Positions 33,555-45,600 of a stretch of DNA of 64,000 nucleotides are shown one piece after another. The DNA comes from Rhodamnia argentea (Eukaryota; Streptophyta; Magnoliopsida; Myrtales; Myrtaceae): NCBI RefSeq assembly GCF_020921035.1, contig NC_063150.1:37123826-37187825 (forward strand). Direction: 5' to 3'. Made by a program: the position numbers and the translations under genes. Under the pieces are notes generated by a model that saw only the letters and a program-made list of their open reading frames with translations, made no database searches and had not been told where the DNA came from. Position 1 is the first letter of the stretch; every line of letters begins with the position of its first letter.

Positions 33555-33933
33555 GAGCCTTCGGCTTTGCTTAAAGCGAGCCGAAGGCTCCAGCACTCGT
33601 GAAAGGTGCTTGTAGCACCTTTCACGTCGTCTCGCCCGATTAAAGGCGCGGCGACGTAGGGGCCGACATGCGAGAGAACGGACCTCTGCTCTCTTCGCAT
33701 GCTTTTTATCTTGCTCGGCACTCACAGTGCCGAGCAAGACCAAATGTGGAGAGAGAGAGAGAGCAGAAATCTGCTCTCTCTCTCTCTCCAAGTGCTCTGC
33801 ACGCTTTAGTGGAGAGAGAGAGAGAGCAACGAAGTCCTTTTGCACTAAAGCGTGCAGAAAAAAAAAACGTGCAGAGGGAGCGGTTTTGCTCTCTCTGTGC
33901 TTGCTGTCTTGCTCGGCACTATGGGCGCCGAGC
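33555..33933. repeat. Chain of perfect hairpins inside the right MULE arm
   Basis: Successive inverted repeats: 33555-33566/33579-33590 (12 bp), 33598-33610/33614-33626 (13 bp, 3-nt loop), 33709-33722/33726-33739 (14 bp, 3-nt loop), 33747-33767/33770-33790 (21 bp, 2-nt loop, GA-rich), 33797-33811/33843-33857 (15 bp), 33872-33881/33888-33897 (one mismatch), 33911-33917/33927-33933 (7 bp). Arms are perfect unless noted. No open frame accounts for this. Confidence 0.93.
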
Positions 33934-34056
33934 GGGATACCCGTTGGCAGTCAGACTGTCGAGTGGACCCCTAAACGGTAATTACATTTTTTTTTCCCCT
34001 TATTTGGTAAATAATTTTTTTTTTGTATGCAATTTGAAAAAAAGCCCTCTTAAATG

Positions 34057-35511
34057 TGGGTTCGCTGGACACGTGTCGATCATTAAATGTAGTGTCTTGA
34101 AGATGACGTGGCGGTCTAGGAGCACCTAATATTTTCTCATTGCTACACTATTTCTATAGCTCCCCATCCTCTTACGAATATGCCACTGGCCCTAGCTGCT
34201 AGGGTTCGTAATGGCACGTGCTGGAATGTGTTGGGACGGTTCTCGAGTCCCACGTTCAACGGGTTATAAAATGGATCCACTCGAGTCCCACACAATCAAA
34301 ATTTATATTTATCTTAAGCTCTTTCTCTCTACCGATTTTTTTTTCCCTCATTTTTCGGTGTTAAATTGTTAAGAAGATGAGTCACCAGAAAATATTTCAT
34401 ACAAAAACTTAAATTCGGAAGACCAATTTTGCTTTTGAAAAATTAGAAATGATTTTTCAAAATATGACTAGAAATTGATGCTTGGATAAAAAACTATGCA
34501 CTCGAGCACGAGAATTGCGACGCTAATTTCCACATCCTTGGCACCCGACCTGGGTCTTCCGCGCCCATGCCCCAGTCCATCGTGGTCGAACCCCGGCAAC
34601 CAAATTCGAACACCTAATCCATCAAGGTTGGATCTCGAAAGCCAAGCTCGAATCTTCTTCTTTCGAGCTCGAATCCACCGAGGTCGGGTCCAAATCGCCA
34701 ATCCCTTTCTGTCTTTATATAGGCGCGAGTATCATGCCTACAAATGATTTTGTCAATGGTTGTGTAAGTTGGAACCGATAATAACAAAAGAATTATTGTA
34801 TTACTAGAATAGCTCAAGGGGTATTTTTATATCCGGCGAACACTGTGCACATGACTGAAAGTAATCTAATCTAATAAGAATTAGCTTTTCCAAAAAATAA
34901 CGAAAACTGCAAAATCAATATCCTAACGTCCCCTCAAACACAAAGAAGTTAAGCAAGAGAAGGAGTTTCCCTCCCTATTACCTTCCACCGTACGCTCCAA
35001 ATTTGGAAAGAGCACCACGAGAAGTCAAACTGGTTAGTCAAAGGACCGAACAAGGTTTAGTCAATATGGTTTGAATGCTGCTGACAAGGGGTGGTTTGCA
35101 AACGTGGCGCAATTTGTTGAGAAAACATCTCGTTATATATTTTGAAGATAACAAAACTATTCGTAATTTATATTTGAATCTGAAATAGTTTTTCAAGTAC
35201 CACTCTCGTAGTTGGTGAACTCTAATTCATAGACAACACGGAGATGTATTGTTGACATTTATGCTAAAAGAGTTGATACTCTCGGACCTCATGTGATAAC
35301 CACAATCGTTTAAATTCAGAAAGCTAATGTATGAATAGTTGAACGGCTAAATGAGCTAGCTTGAATTTTTTAGATGAAAAAATATTGAATGATCATCGAT
35401 CTTGGAGATTGCTTTGTAAACATGGTCATCATGACAAGACATCTTGAGTTGATTGACAATCTCTTTCATTCTTTACGAATATATATATGGACATCAATTT
35501 TACATTTTCTG
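34057..35511. other. Region right of the MULE
   Basis: No gene or RNA is recognised. Mixed-composition DNA with paired CTCGAGTCCCAC motifs near 34232 and 34278, resembling retrotransposon debris. Short frames have no recognisable domain. Confidence 0.4.
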
Positions 35512-36217
35512 TGTTGGGAGCGCGGAACAGGAGTCCAATACTTCACCTAGGGAGATCGGCAAGAGGAAGCTGTCCGAGCCCGTCAACATATTCAATTGAA
35601 TCCACCTTTACTAAAAAATTTAAGCCAATGAGTTATGAGCCAGTTATGAAATATTAACTATTTAACACCATATCAAGTTCATCGATATGGGACTTCTCTA
35701 ATATGATTTACACGTGTATCTCAACGATCTCCTCTTCACATGTAAGCTCGGTGTTAGGTATGCTCACCCTTAATCTTGGTATCCTTCTACATCAACTTTG
35801 AATTTCCATCGGCGCCCAACTTCACCCCTTAGTCTCTTTCACCAAACCGGATCATGATGTCCGCTATGGGACCCGCATTGCTACACCACAATGCTCATCG
35901 CCCAAAAATCGTGTTGGCCACTAGATTCATTCTTTAAGATATTCATCAAACGCCGAATAAATTTGGGGCCCCATCAATCAACTATAGGCTCTTATGTCAT
36001 TTATTGGGAGTGCGTAACATAAATCCAATACTTTACCTGGGGAGATTGCCAAAAAGAAACCCAAATTTGAGCCGATCAATATATCCAACTGGACTCAACT
36101 TCACTGAAAAATTTAGGCTAATGAGTTATGGGTCAACTATGATATATTAATTGCTCAACACAACATCAATTTTTAATGTGAAACTTCTCTAACATAACTC
36201 ACACATGTATCTCAACA
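35512..36217 (-). mobile_element. TRIM retrotransposon (about 215-bp LTRs), 706 bp
   Basis: Two direct repeats of 215-216 bases, 35512-35726 and 36002-36217, begin TGTTGGGAGCGCG or TATTGGGAGTGCG and end ATCTCAACG or ATCTCAACA. The 275-base interior has no gene. Read on the minus strand, TGACATAAGAGCC follows the right repeat within a few bases, resembling the primer-binding site for initiator Met tRNA (TGGTATCAGAGC). A purine tract (GTGAAGAGGAGAT) abuts the left repeat. That makes it a terminal-repeat retrotransposon in miniature. The LTRs differ at many positions, so it is old; no target duplication remains. Confidence 0.72.
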
Positions 36218-36399
36218 GTATAGACAATTAACTCTATGGAGATGTTGAACTTATTCATCAATAGGTAGTGAATCTTCCTTGAGTAAACTTGTCCAATGGG
36301 TTGGTTGGAGACTAATTCTCTGAAGGCTGTCCAATGATTTGTTTGGAAGTAGGAGAATATAAAAGGGAGACTAAGGTGCTGAAGAGGGAGAGATCAATG

Positions 36400-36860
36400 A
36401 TTGAAAATGCTAAAGTTTAAAGAGAGCCTCAACAAATACACATACTTGTCTATTGTGAGCTTCAATTGTAATCCCCAATAAACATTGATAGAGTGAACTT
36501 GTGAGATAAAGACTCCTATCAAACCTGACTATAGCCTCTCATCTTGTAACATCTCATTGATTGTTTAGTGGAATCTAGTTAGTAGGGTGTCGGCGTGGGA
36601 GAGTGGACTTAGGTTTAAACTAGGCCGAACCACTATAATTCTTATGTGCAAATTCCTCTATTCCTTAAACTCTCGCTGTTATCCTTGATAATATATTGCA
36701 CACATGTAAATATCCTCATACTATTGATTTTGTTGACTCTGTTATTACATGTTTTGATAATACTAATCACATAGCTTTTATTTCTGCATTATTTTTGGCA
36801 AGAATAGTTAAATCACTTATTCACCCCCTCTAGGTGATACTCTAACTTATATCACGTTGT
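36400..36860 (+). mobile_element. Copia-type LTR remnant
   Basis: Contains phrases typical of large plant copia (SIRE/Maximus-like) LTR ends: GGCGTGGGAGAGTGGAC, GGCCGAACCACTATAA and TTCACCCCCTCTAGGTGATA. No primer-binding site or coding region follows. It is probably a truncated LTR. The assignment rests on motif memory only. Confidence 0.4.
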
Positions 36861-39448
36861 AACGAAGATCGAGCTCAGCATGTACAATGTGTGAAGCACA
36901 TGACTCGATTTGCCGCATTCGGACGTGTGCGGCATTTTTTTCCCGTGGTCTTTTGATTGATGGTGATTTCCACGACGGCACACTGTTACTCGGTAACCTG
37001 AGTTTGTTGGTCAAAGTGTCGATTCTAGCTTCAGAGAGACATTGGAGCTCAATGGTGAATTCTCCGAGTCTTGAAGATGTGACAGACTGTCAATGCAGCT
37101 ACGACGTGGAGATGAGCGCCGAGGCGAGGCGGCCATAGAGTGATAGTTAACAAGGGCGACGGTTAATGCAAGGTGCTGTGATGGTGACATGGATGATCGC
37201 CACGATCTTCATGCAAGCAAGGTGCCGTGGTGGAGACATGGACAATCAGCACGACTCTATGCCAATAAGAATGTGAACAAAGTTCCTACGATGGAACTCA
37301 ATTTGCACAAACTCTAAAACCAAGTTAGAATCAGAAAAAGGAACAAAGGGACTAATGTATTGCTTGTCTCACTCGCATGGTACGCTCGATATTTAAACCC
37401 AAACGATGTGCATAAAAAACGGAGTAGTAACCTAACTAATAAGGAGAGTAGCTATGGTAGAAAATAATGGAAACTACGAAATCAATATTTTGGCAATGCG
37501 TATAAAATAGTTATGCTAGTGACGAAACAATGATCGACATGTTTGAAAATGAGGTTGTCATGTGGAGATGCCTTCATGAATTGCTTCAATTTTGCGCCAA
37601 TGAAGCCATTTGTGAACATTTACAGCTTGAAAGTAGTTCTCTATATAACATGAAAGGATTGACCTTAAGATTCCACTATAGTTTGCTGCCAAAGCTCTTT
37701 CAATCACGGAGACTTTTCGGCTTGTTAGTTCTAAGATTTACTCTGGCAAATGTCGGTTTTTGAGAGATAGCGTCAGTGGCGACTTCCTTTCTCTGGAGAG
37801 CTCTTGAGGGGCAACTGGAAACAATTTCTAAGATTCACAACGGTGGTTTCGTGGAGCTAGTTAGAAGCCAATCTTGCAGGCTCGCTCAGTCGGAGATGGC
37901 CTAAGAAATAAACAATCGAGTTTGTTTCTCAATCGAAGGCTAAAAAAACCTACGAGTTCTTCCCTCCTAGTTTTGCCAACATCTACGCACAATTGTTCGA
38001 AGGTCTTCTTTGAAACCAATGTGAGAATTTGTCTATTCCTGCACATTCTTTCACATAGGTGGTAAAAGGTCCCATGAGGGCGGAATCTACGAAAGATGGT
38101 GGGCAAAGTAATTTCATATGGTCCATCATAGGATTCGCCCTAGAAATTTCCATAGACTCATCAAACTATTGGGCTGGATCGTATTTGAATCAGGTCAAAA
38201 AATAGTCCAACTCAAATTAACTCATTTATTCTATATTGACTCATTTTTATGCATTACAATTTTAAAGACTCATATCTAACCCAATTCATTAATCTGAGCT
38301 CATTCTTAGCAATTTTTTTCTTTAAAATGTCTCCTATGAAGAATGGGGATTCCATGAACTAGCTCACCGAATCAGTGAGAGAGCTCAAGAGTCGTGTTAT
38401 GGACAAGGGCGTAAAGGTGGCAATGTAGTGAAGGATAATATATCTTGCTTAGGTGACGAGCCTTGCCATCGCTCTCACGAACTGGTTCGCTTCCAAGCAT
38501 TAGCTAACCACGATGTCTGGAAGAACAAACAATACTAGCATCAAAACATAGCAAATCTCAACGGGGTTAGGGGCTTACAAAGCCAATTAGAAGGGAGGTG
38601 ACCTAGTCTATGTGCCTTCGTGGTCCAGTCCACACAACAATTTGCTTCTCTTGGAAAATGGCTAACTTTGACTTTTTTTTAGCCGAGCAAAGAGTCCCGT
38701 ACACTTACTACTCTTATCATATAATACTATAGACAGAACACTTCTCTTAACCCTCAGATCAGTTTGCTCGATCAATTGACTTTTACTTCTCTGCTCAGAA
38801 TGCTCAACTACTAGCTTATATGAAAACTTAAGCTACTAGTAGAAGTAGGGTTTCATATATCGACACAAATCTGCCCCTCATCTGTAAGGTTGGATTTGAC
38901 CTAAAAGTGAAGCATGATAACCAATTACAAAGAAAGGCGAGTAAGGGATATGGAAAGATTTAATTTGAGGAACTCCTTAGATACCAGAGAGAGAGATAGA
39001 GACATTCTAGGCATCTAGAAAATTATCAACCGTTGTAGAGTACTTTTACCTATCAAAAAGGGAAAAAAGAAATCATTGTGATCTCTTGTTTTATTTAGCT
39101 AAAAGCCTGTGGCCTCCTGTTTCATTCATGATATTGGATAATAAGGGATGGATGCTAAAGCGAAGCAGAAAAAAATCAGTGAAATATGTAATAAATTGGC
39201 GTGAAATGGAATATAATAGTGTTTTGGTTTGAAATGGAATTTAGGGTTTCAGATGGACAGTTAATGGGTGTATGAGTGTAATGTGTAGTTCTGGACATGT
39301 GAAAAATAGCTCAATGCCAGTTGCTTCCATTGCAAATTTGCCAGCTAGAGAACTGAAATGCTGTTGACATAATGAACGAGAGCCTAATCAAAATATGAAG
39401 AACCTGACATGTCAATCTCATCAGCCCATTGCTGTAGAAGGTTTTGCT
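36861..39448. other. Gene-poor AT-rich spacer
   Basis: No gene, RNA gene or complete transposon is recognised. Small frames (for example near 36887-37138 and 37530-37763) have no domain and no conserved start context. It lies downstream of the VPS11 pseudogene. Confidence 0.45.
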
Positions 39449-39690
39449 CTACCTAAAAGCACCGGTATATCCATTGCTAGTTTTGCTCACAATCCCCTTC
39501 CTAACATTCTCAGCAATTATGGAAAATCCATCCTTACATGTCTTCACCTGCTGGAAGAATCCATCCCGTCCTTAGCATTTTACTCCAAACCTCTCTTTGT
39601 TTCCAGCACAGATCGGTACTCAAGTGCACACTCAGGGCATTCCTCTTCATTATCACTAAGACAACGTTGATGGAACGAATGCATACATAT

Positions 39691-42600
39691 TGTTAGATTT
39701 AAAGAAGTAGATAATGGAAGATTGAATTACAATTAGGCACAAGGCTGATATAAATATACATATGAGGAGGGATATAAATGTAAATACATACGCTAAAGGG
39801 AAAACTCTAGTCCTAATATATACAATATATCTAACATTCTACTCAAACTTAAGATGGGTCAACCAACGAGAGCTTGGAAAGAAGAGCAACAAATTGTTGT
39901 GATGTAAGATATTTGGTGAATAAGTCGGTAAGTTAGGCTACATAGGTCACAAATGGAAGATAAATGATACGTATTTGGAGCCGATGACGTGTGATGTCAC
40001 AATTAATGTCATTGTGCTTGGTATGCTCGTGGAAGACCGGCCTTGTGGCAATGTGAATTCACTCTTGTTGTCACAATGAAGAGGAATGGGAGTAGAGGAG
40101 GCAACACCAAGATCGGCAAGGAGATGATGAAGCCGAATAATCTCAAGCGTAGTGTCGGCTATAGCATAATACTCAGAATCAGTAGAAGAGCGAGACACGA
40201 TAGGTTATTTTTTGGCACGGCGAGAAATTAGAGAATCACCCAGAAAGATACAAAATTCTATAATAGGCTTGTTGTCCGGTCAGCATCAGAGTAAGCATAA
40301 AGAGCAAGTGAGGAAGTCGATGGGAGAAAAACTGAACGTATTAGAGTACCATGAAGATGTTGCAGAATCCGGAGACACAGAGCATAATGAACTGTACGAG
40401 AAGCTGTTACAAACTGACCGACAAGATGAATAGCATAGGCGATATTAGGACGAGTAATCGTAAGATAAACAAGACTGCTAACAAAAGCCCGGTTGCGAGT
40501 GACATCAGACAAAAGCTCACCAAAATGAAATTCAATGGGAGTAGCCCAAGATGAGTATCAGATAACTCAGCATGAGCAAGAATGTCAACGACATACTTAT
40601 GCTGGGAGAGAAGAATACCACATCGACTACGAGCAATCTCAGGATCGAGAAAATAGCGTAAGAAACCCAAATCCTTCATAGCAAACCGATGGTGAAGAAG
40701 TTACTTAGTATAAGCAATATGAACAGAGTCATCCATAGTAATAATCATATCATCAACATAGAGTAGCAGAATAGTACAACTAATAGGAGACATGAGAGTG
40801 AACATAGCATGATCATTCTCACTCTGAACAAAACTAGTCGACCAAACAACATTTGCAAAACGCTTAAACCAAGCTCAAAGAGCTTGTTTAAGACCATAAA
40901 GGGCTCGACGAAGACATCAAACTTGACATGGAGAATGAGTGAGACCAGGAGGTGGCTGCATATAAAGTTCCTCATGAAGGGCCCCATGAAGAAAAGTGTT
41001 CTTCACATCAAGTTGAAAGAGAGACTAATTATGAATAGAAGCTACTGCAAGAAGAGTGCGAATGAAAGTCATTTTGGCAACAGGAACAAAGATCTCCTCA
41101 TAATCAATCCTATACTTCGATCAAAATCATGTGCTACAAGACGTGCTTTATAACGCTCAACGCTACTATCAAAGCGAGTCTTGATTTTGTAAATCCAACG
41201 ACAAGATATCAAGGACTTTCCTGGTGGAAGAGACACAAGATCCCATGTACTAGTGCGTTCAAGAGCGGACAACTCCTCGGACATAGCGTTACACCACTTG
41301 GCGTGTCGGGCGGCTATACGATAATTTGATAGTTCATGCAAAGTGTGGACAACAGCCATGAAAGAACCAAACTCATCAGAATAACTCGTAGCTACTGTCG
41401 CGACCTAAAATTCGGATTGAACTTCGGATTAATGGATTATTAGGTTAATTAGATGAATTAACTAACATAATACGGACTCTCCCAATTCCTAACTTAGGTT
41501 TAATGATTTTAATTGAAAAGATTTTCAATTTTTGAAGTCGCCACTAATCTTTTTTTGGTAAGTAGATTATATGCCTAAATAAAGTATGGGAGAATACTTT
41601 ATTTTCTACTAACTAGAGATTTGGATTCGGGGACTTGATTATGTTAATTTTTCAATTAACACCATTTCGGTACCATTCTTATGAAAATTTTCTTGATTGG
41701 CAAATTCAATTGATTTCTTTGAAAATCAAGATACAATTATGTTTTTTTTTTTGTTTTCTTGATTAAATGCATGCTATGCAAATGCAACTATATAACATGA
41801 GTGGTGATGATATTGAGAAAATGTGTTGTGACGCACATAAAAACGTGAATTCTAACTACATGATGTGCAATGTGGGAACTAACCTATATGACATGCAAGA
41901 TGATTTATTTAAGTTATGTGGTATAGTAAAACATTGCATGAATGACTTTTGGAAAAATTGAATTTGGTGCAAAGTGAACATGAATTTAGAATTACATGTC
42001 ATGCAATATAGACTATACTAACGACATGAAAATGCATGGCGAATTAGACTATATGAAATGCACATGAAATGTTGTAACCCTTTTATGAATTTTCGGTTCT
42101 ATCATTTTTGGTCCGACAATTAACACAAATTGATTAATAAAAATCCAATTTATATTAAGAGTCACATTGAGATGTAATTTTGAAAAAATTCATTTATGGT
42201 CAAAACATAGTGATTTTTATGATTTTTTTTTTATGAAAAATGAATCAAATAAAAATATAATAAACCTTGAGCATAATACACCTTTATATCGGAAATTTTC
42301 GATGAATTCGCTTCATACCGTAGAGGTGGGGTCATAAGGTAATTTAGTCATGTTGTACCCCGCAGTGGGGTCGGATAGTGAATTTATATATTATGTAATT
42401 TGTCGGTCCGATCCCAAAGTTATGGGACATGTTAGACAATTTCATTGTACGGATGACGTCGTACTTCAAGGGTGAAGTCGGATGATCATCAATAATGCAC
42501 ATATTCCGAGGGACAAGGCACAATAGAACATGTGTTATCTCAAGGTAGATTATAAAAAATAACAAAAATGAATCTCAACTAACTAGAGGGATTGCTGAAT

Positions 42601-45600
42601 TTTGAAGGGGATAGGCTCCTATCCACAAATGATTCACATATCTTTTTAATTTAGGAAATTTATCTCTTAAGATTTTCAAAGTGTATCAGATAATTTTCAA
42701 GTTTAAAAGAGATGATTATAATTTTAAAGGATCCCAATTCAAACTACAAGATAGTCTTGAATATTCCAAAAGATGTGCACAATATCTTAAAGATATGATC
42801 GAGATCTAGATTATCTTAAATTCAAATCAAATATCCAGAGATATACTGCAAATTCGAGAAAATGCCCTCAAGGTATACACAATCATCCACAAGCTAAAAA
42901 AAAACATGTAGAAAAATTCAAATTTGATATGCAAAGATCAATCCTTATCCATGAACGACCCACCAAATCTCAATTGAATATCACTATCCTTATCTTGTCA
43001 AAATTCACTTTTATTTGATCAATTTTAGAATATGCACTATACTTCAAAATCAATCAAGATAAACGAGACAAAGTGAAACTCATTCAAATCATGTTCAGCT
43101 TTTTGGATCGAGCAATATCAAGAGTAAAATCCGAATTTTTTGTGCATGCTTTCAATTTGATGACCATCTTGTAACACGGATAATTATCAGCGATTGAAAT
43201 TTAACAAAAAAAAATAAAGCACAAAAGCAAACAATCAATCACATAGATAACGAATCCTAAGATACGGCAAATTAGAATCCTTCGTTAACTAATTCAAACC
43301 TTGAATCGAAAACTTGATGAGCAAAACTCTTAGACAAACGGCCAAAGGAGTTATGCGCACACCAACGAGTTGAGTTCTAGCACTTAAGGGTGCGCATGAA
43401 ATCACTTCTACTTCTGGATTTCTCTGCCGGAAGTCAATCCGGCAGGGAAATCCGTTTGGTAAAAACCTTGCCAAGTAGAAATCCGTTTGGTAAAAAAATT
43501 GATTTCCGGTAGGATTTTTAACTTATGGTAGAATTTTTAACTTTTGGCAAGATTTTTTGCCAACTTTGAGAAGTAATTTTTTTTTACTTTTCCACCTTAG
43601 AATTACTTCTTCGATCACATTGACCTCCACCGACCGCCCATCGCAGTGTCGCCGGACACCGGACGCCGCCGGACGCGGACGCCGGCGCCGCCCGGTCGCC
43701 CGCCCGCCGCCGCCGCCGCCGAACGCAGCGGTCGCCGGCCGCCGCCGGCCGTCGCCGGACGCCGTCGCCGGACGCAGCCGCCGCCCGGTCGCTAGACGCC
43801 GGCCGCCGATCATCCCGCGCTTTGAAGGAGAAGTTGAGAAATCAATCTGAAGTGTTACTATGCACACCCTAATTTACCCAAGAATAGGTTCCCAACAGCA
43901 AGCTTTTGATGCTAAAACGGCGAGGAAAACACTCCAGGTAACTCCGAAAAAACCTGCCCTTGAAATCAAATGAACCCGAGCCAAATAGCTGCTATTTTTG
44001 CACCAAATCAGCAACATAACTATCCCGAACAGCAGCTAAAACACCTCTGGACAGCAGCTAAATCACACCTCGACAGTAGCTTGATCACGCATTAGTAGCA
44101 GCGTCGATCTCGGGCAAGTGTGGGCAGAGAACGCACAGACGAACAACGCTCGAATTGAACAGAGGAGCACCGATGGATGAGCAGCTAACAGGAACAAAAA
44201 CCGTTGAACAGCAAGGACAACAATTGCCACTTTTGACCTGTTTTTTTGTCCTTTTTGTCCACCGTAAAATCACCAAGCAGCCACCTCGAGGCACCAAGGA
44301 AGGTGAGGCCACGGAACAACAATAGTGCAGTAGAAAACTATGAGTCAAAACAGTAGAACGTAGTGAGCAAAAGCAACCGGCCGTAGTGGGTAGTCCCCGT
44401 CACGACGGGGGATCTCGGCTAAAACTCTTTACTCTCTCCCTCTTGCCTTTCCACACGTGAATTTTCTGAGCGCCCTGTGCAGAAAAAATTGCCGACCCCC
44501 TCTAACCCTAGGCATAAATACATATTTATAGAATAAGAGAGCCCCTTAATCCTATTTGACATGAAGTTGGTTTTTGACCGTCGGATTAGGAACATTATTT
44601 GAGGTAGGATTCAATAATCACTGTTGGATAAAAAATTCTAACTTTGAGGAGTCCTAATGGATTCGGACACCTCAAATTTTCGGCCACAAAGGGTTGCAAG
44701 AGGGCCAGCCGCAAATTGCTTGCTTGTGGGCTTAACAGCGCGACTTCGGGCTCGAATTAGGCTTTAGTCAATTAATTAAAAGCCTTAAAATTTAATTGAG
44801 CAAAATTGGGCTGAAAATAAGCCTAACCCATATGAAATTTCCACACACATGTCTTTTAATTGCCGGGAATTTTTCCGTTAATTCAAGTTCAAATTCCTGA
44901 CAAAATTAAGCTCAAATCCCTCGCTGGTAGTCCAAACAAATGCAGATATAATGCATGATAAAATTAAACATGAAAAATGACCCAATTATTTTTGTTAGAA
45001 CTAAAATATTAGCTCTGATTTTTGTATGCAAATGACTAAAAGGGGGTTAGTCAAAATTTAGGTGTTAATAGTTGCCACATATCTAGTCGAAGGACTGCAA
45101 TCTCGCGGAGGATTCCGCCGAGGGGACGGTGGGCTAGAATTATCAAGAAGCGTCGAGTGGCGGGTGAAGTAGGTGAAGGAGGAGGCATAACGGGAGAAGG
45201 TGGTGACACTGGGTCAGACGGAGAAGATATAATAGGAGGAACAAAAGATGAATCAAGAGAAAAATCCATAAAAATAGATGGAGACGATCGTTGAGAAGTA
45301 GAAGAGGAAAAGAACGGTAGATGCTCAAAGAAAAGGATACTACGAGAGATAAGAATACACCATGAAGAAGGATCATAGCACATATAGACTTTATGTCCTG
45401 TGCTGTAGCCCAAGAAAGCATATCGAACCGACTTTGCAGAGTGTTTGGTGCCCTCATATGGTAGAAGAAGCACATAACACATATAGCCAAAAAACACGAA
45501 ATTGGCAATAAGTGGATGGTTTCGAGAAAAGACATTGGTGAGTGGTGACTTTGGAGAGGACATGAGAAGGGAGTCAATTTATGAGATAGACAACAGTAGA

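Larger units (their letters stand above)
24534..34047 (-). mobile_element. Complete 9.5-kb Mutator-like element (MULE) with transposase and PMD genes
   Basis: A perfect 9-bp target duplication TCTTAAATG flanks it (24525-24533 and 34048-34056). The terminal 23 bases are perfect inverted copies (GGGCTTTTTTTCAAATTG at the left end), and similarity continues through ATTATTTACCA and AATTACCGTTT-type blocks. Inside are inverted arrays of a 126-bp unit (24770-25860 and 31500-32420). Between them on the minus strand lie a MURA-type transposase and then a plant-mobile-domain gene, both broken. The right arm is about 1.3 kb longer than the left and carries an extra copy of the terminal block (32645-32721) and a hairpin cluster. 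Transposases of this class cut and paste and make 8-11 bp duplications, matching what is seen. Confidence 0.92.

Noticed and set aside
33280..33845. Ser/Leu-rich minus-strand frames that look like repeats of LSTE.QLS
   Set aside because: The DNA is an imperfect GA-rich tandem repeat leading into the hairpin chain; no start context or homologue is recognised.
39395..39670. 91-codon plus-strand frame
   Set aside because: It is antisense to the last VPS11 exon, whose RING-H2 sequence is readable on the minus strand.
43523..43867. Gly/Arg-rich and Pro-rich frames
   Set aside because: Produced by the CCG-type island inside the nested non-coding element.
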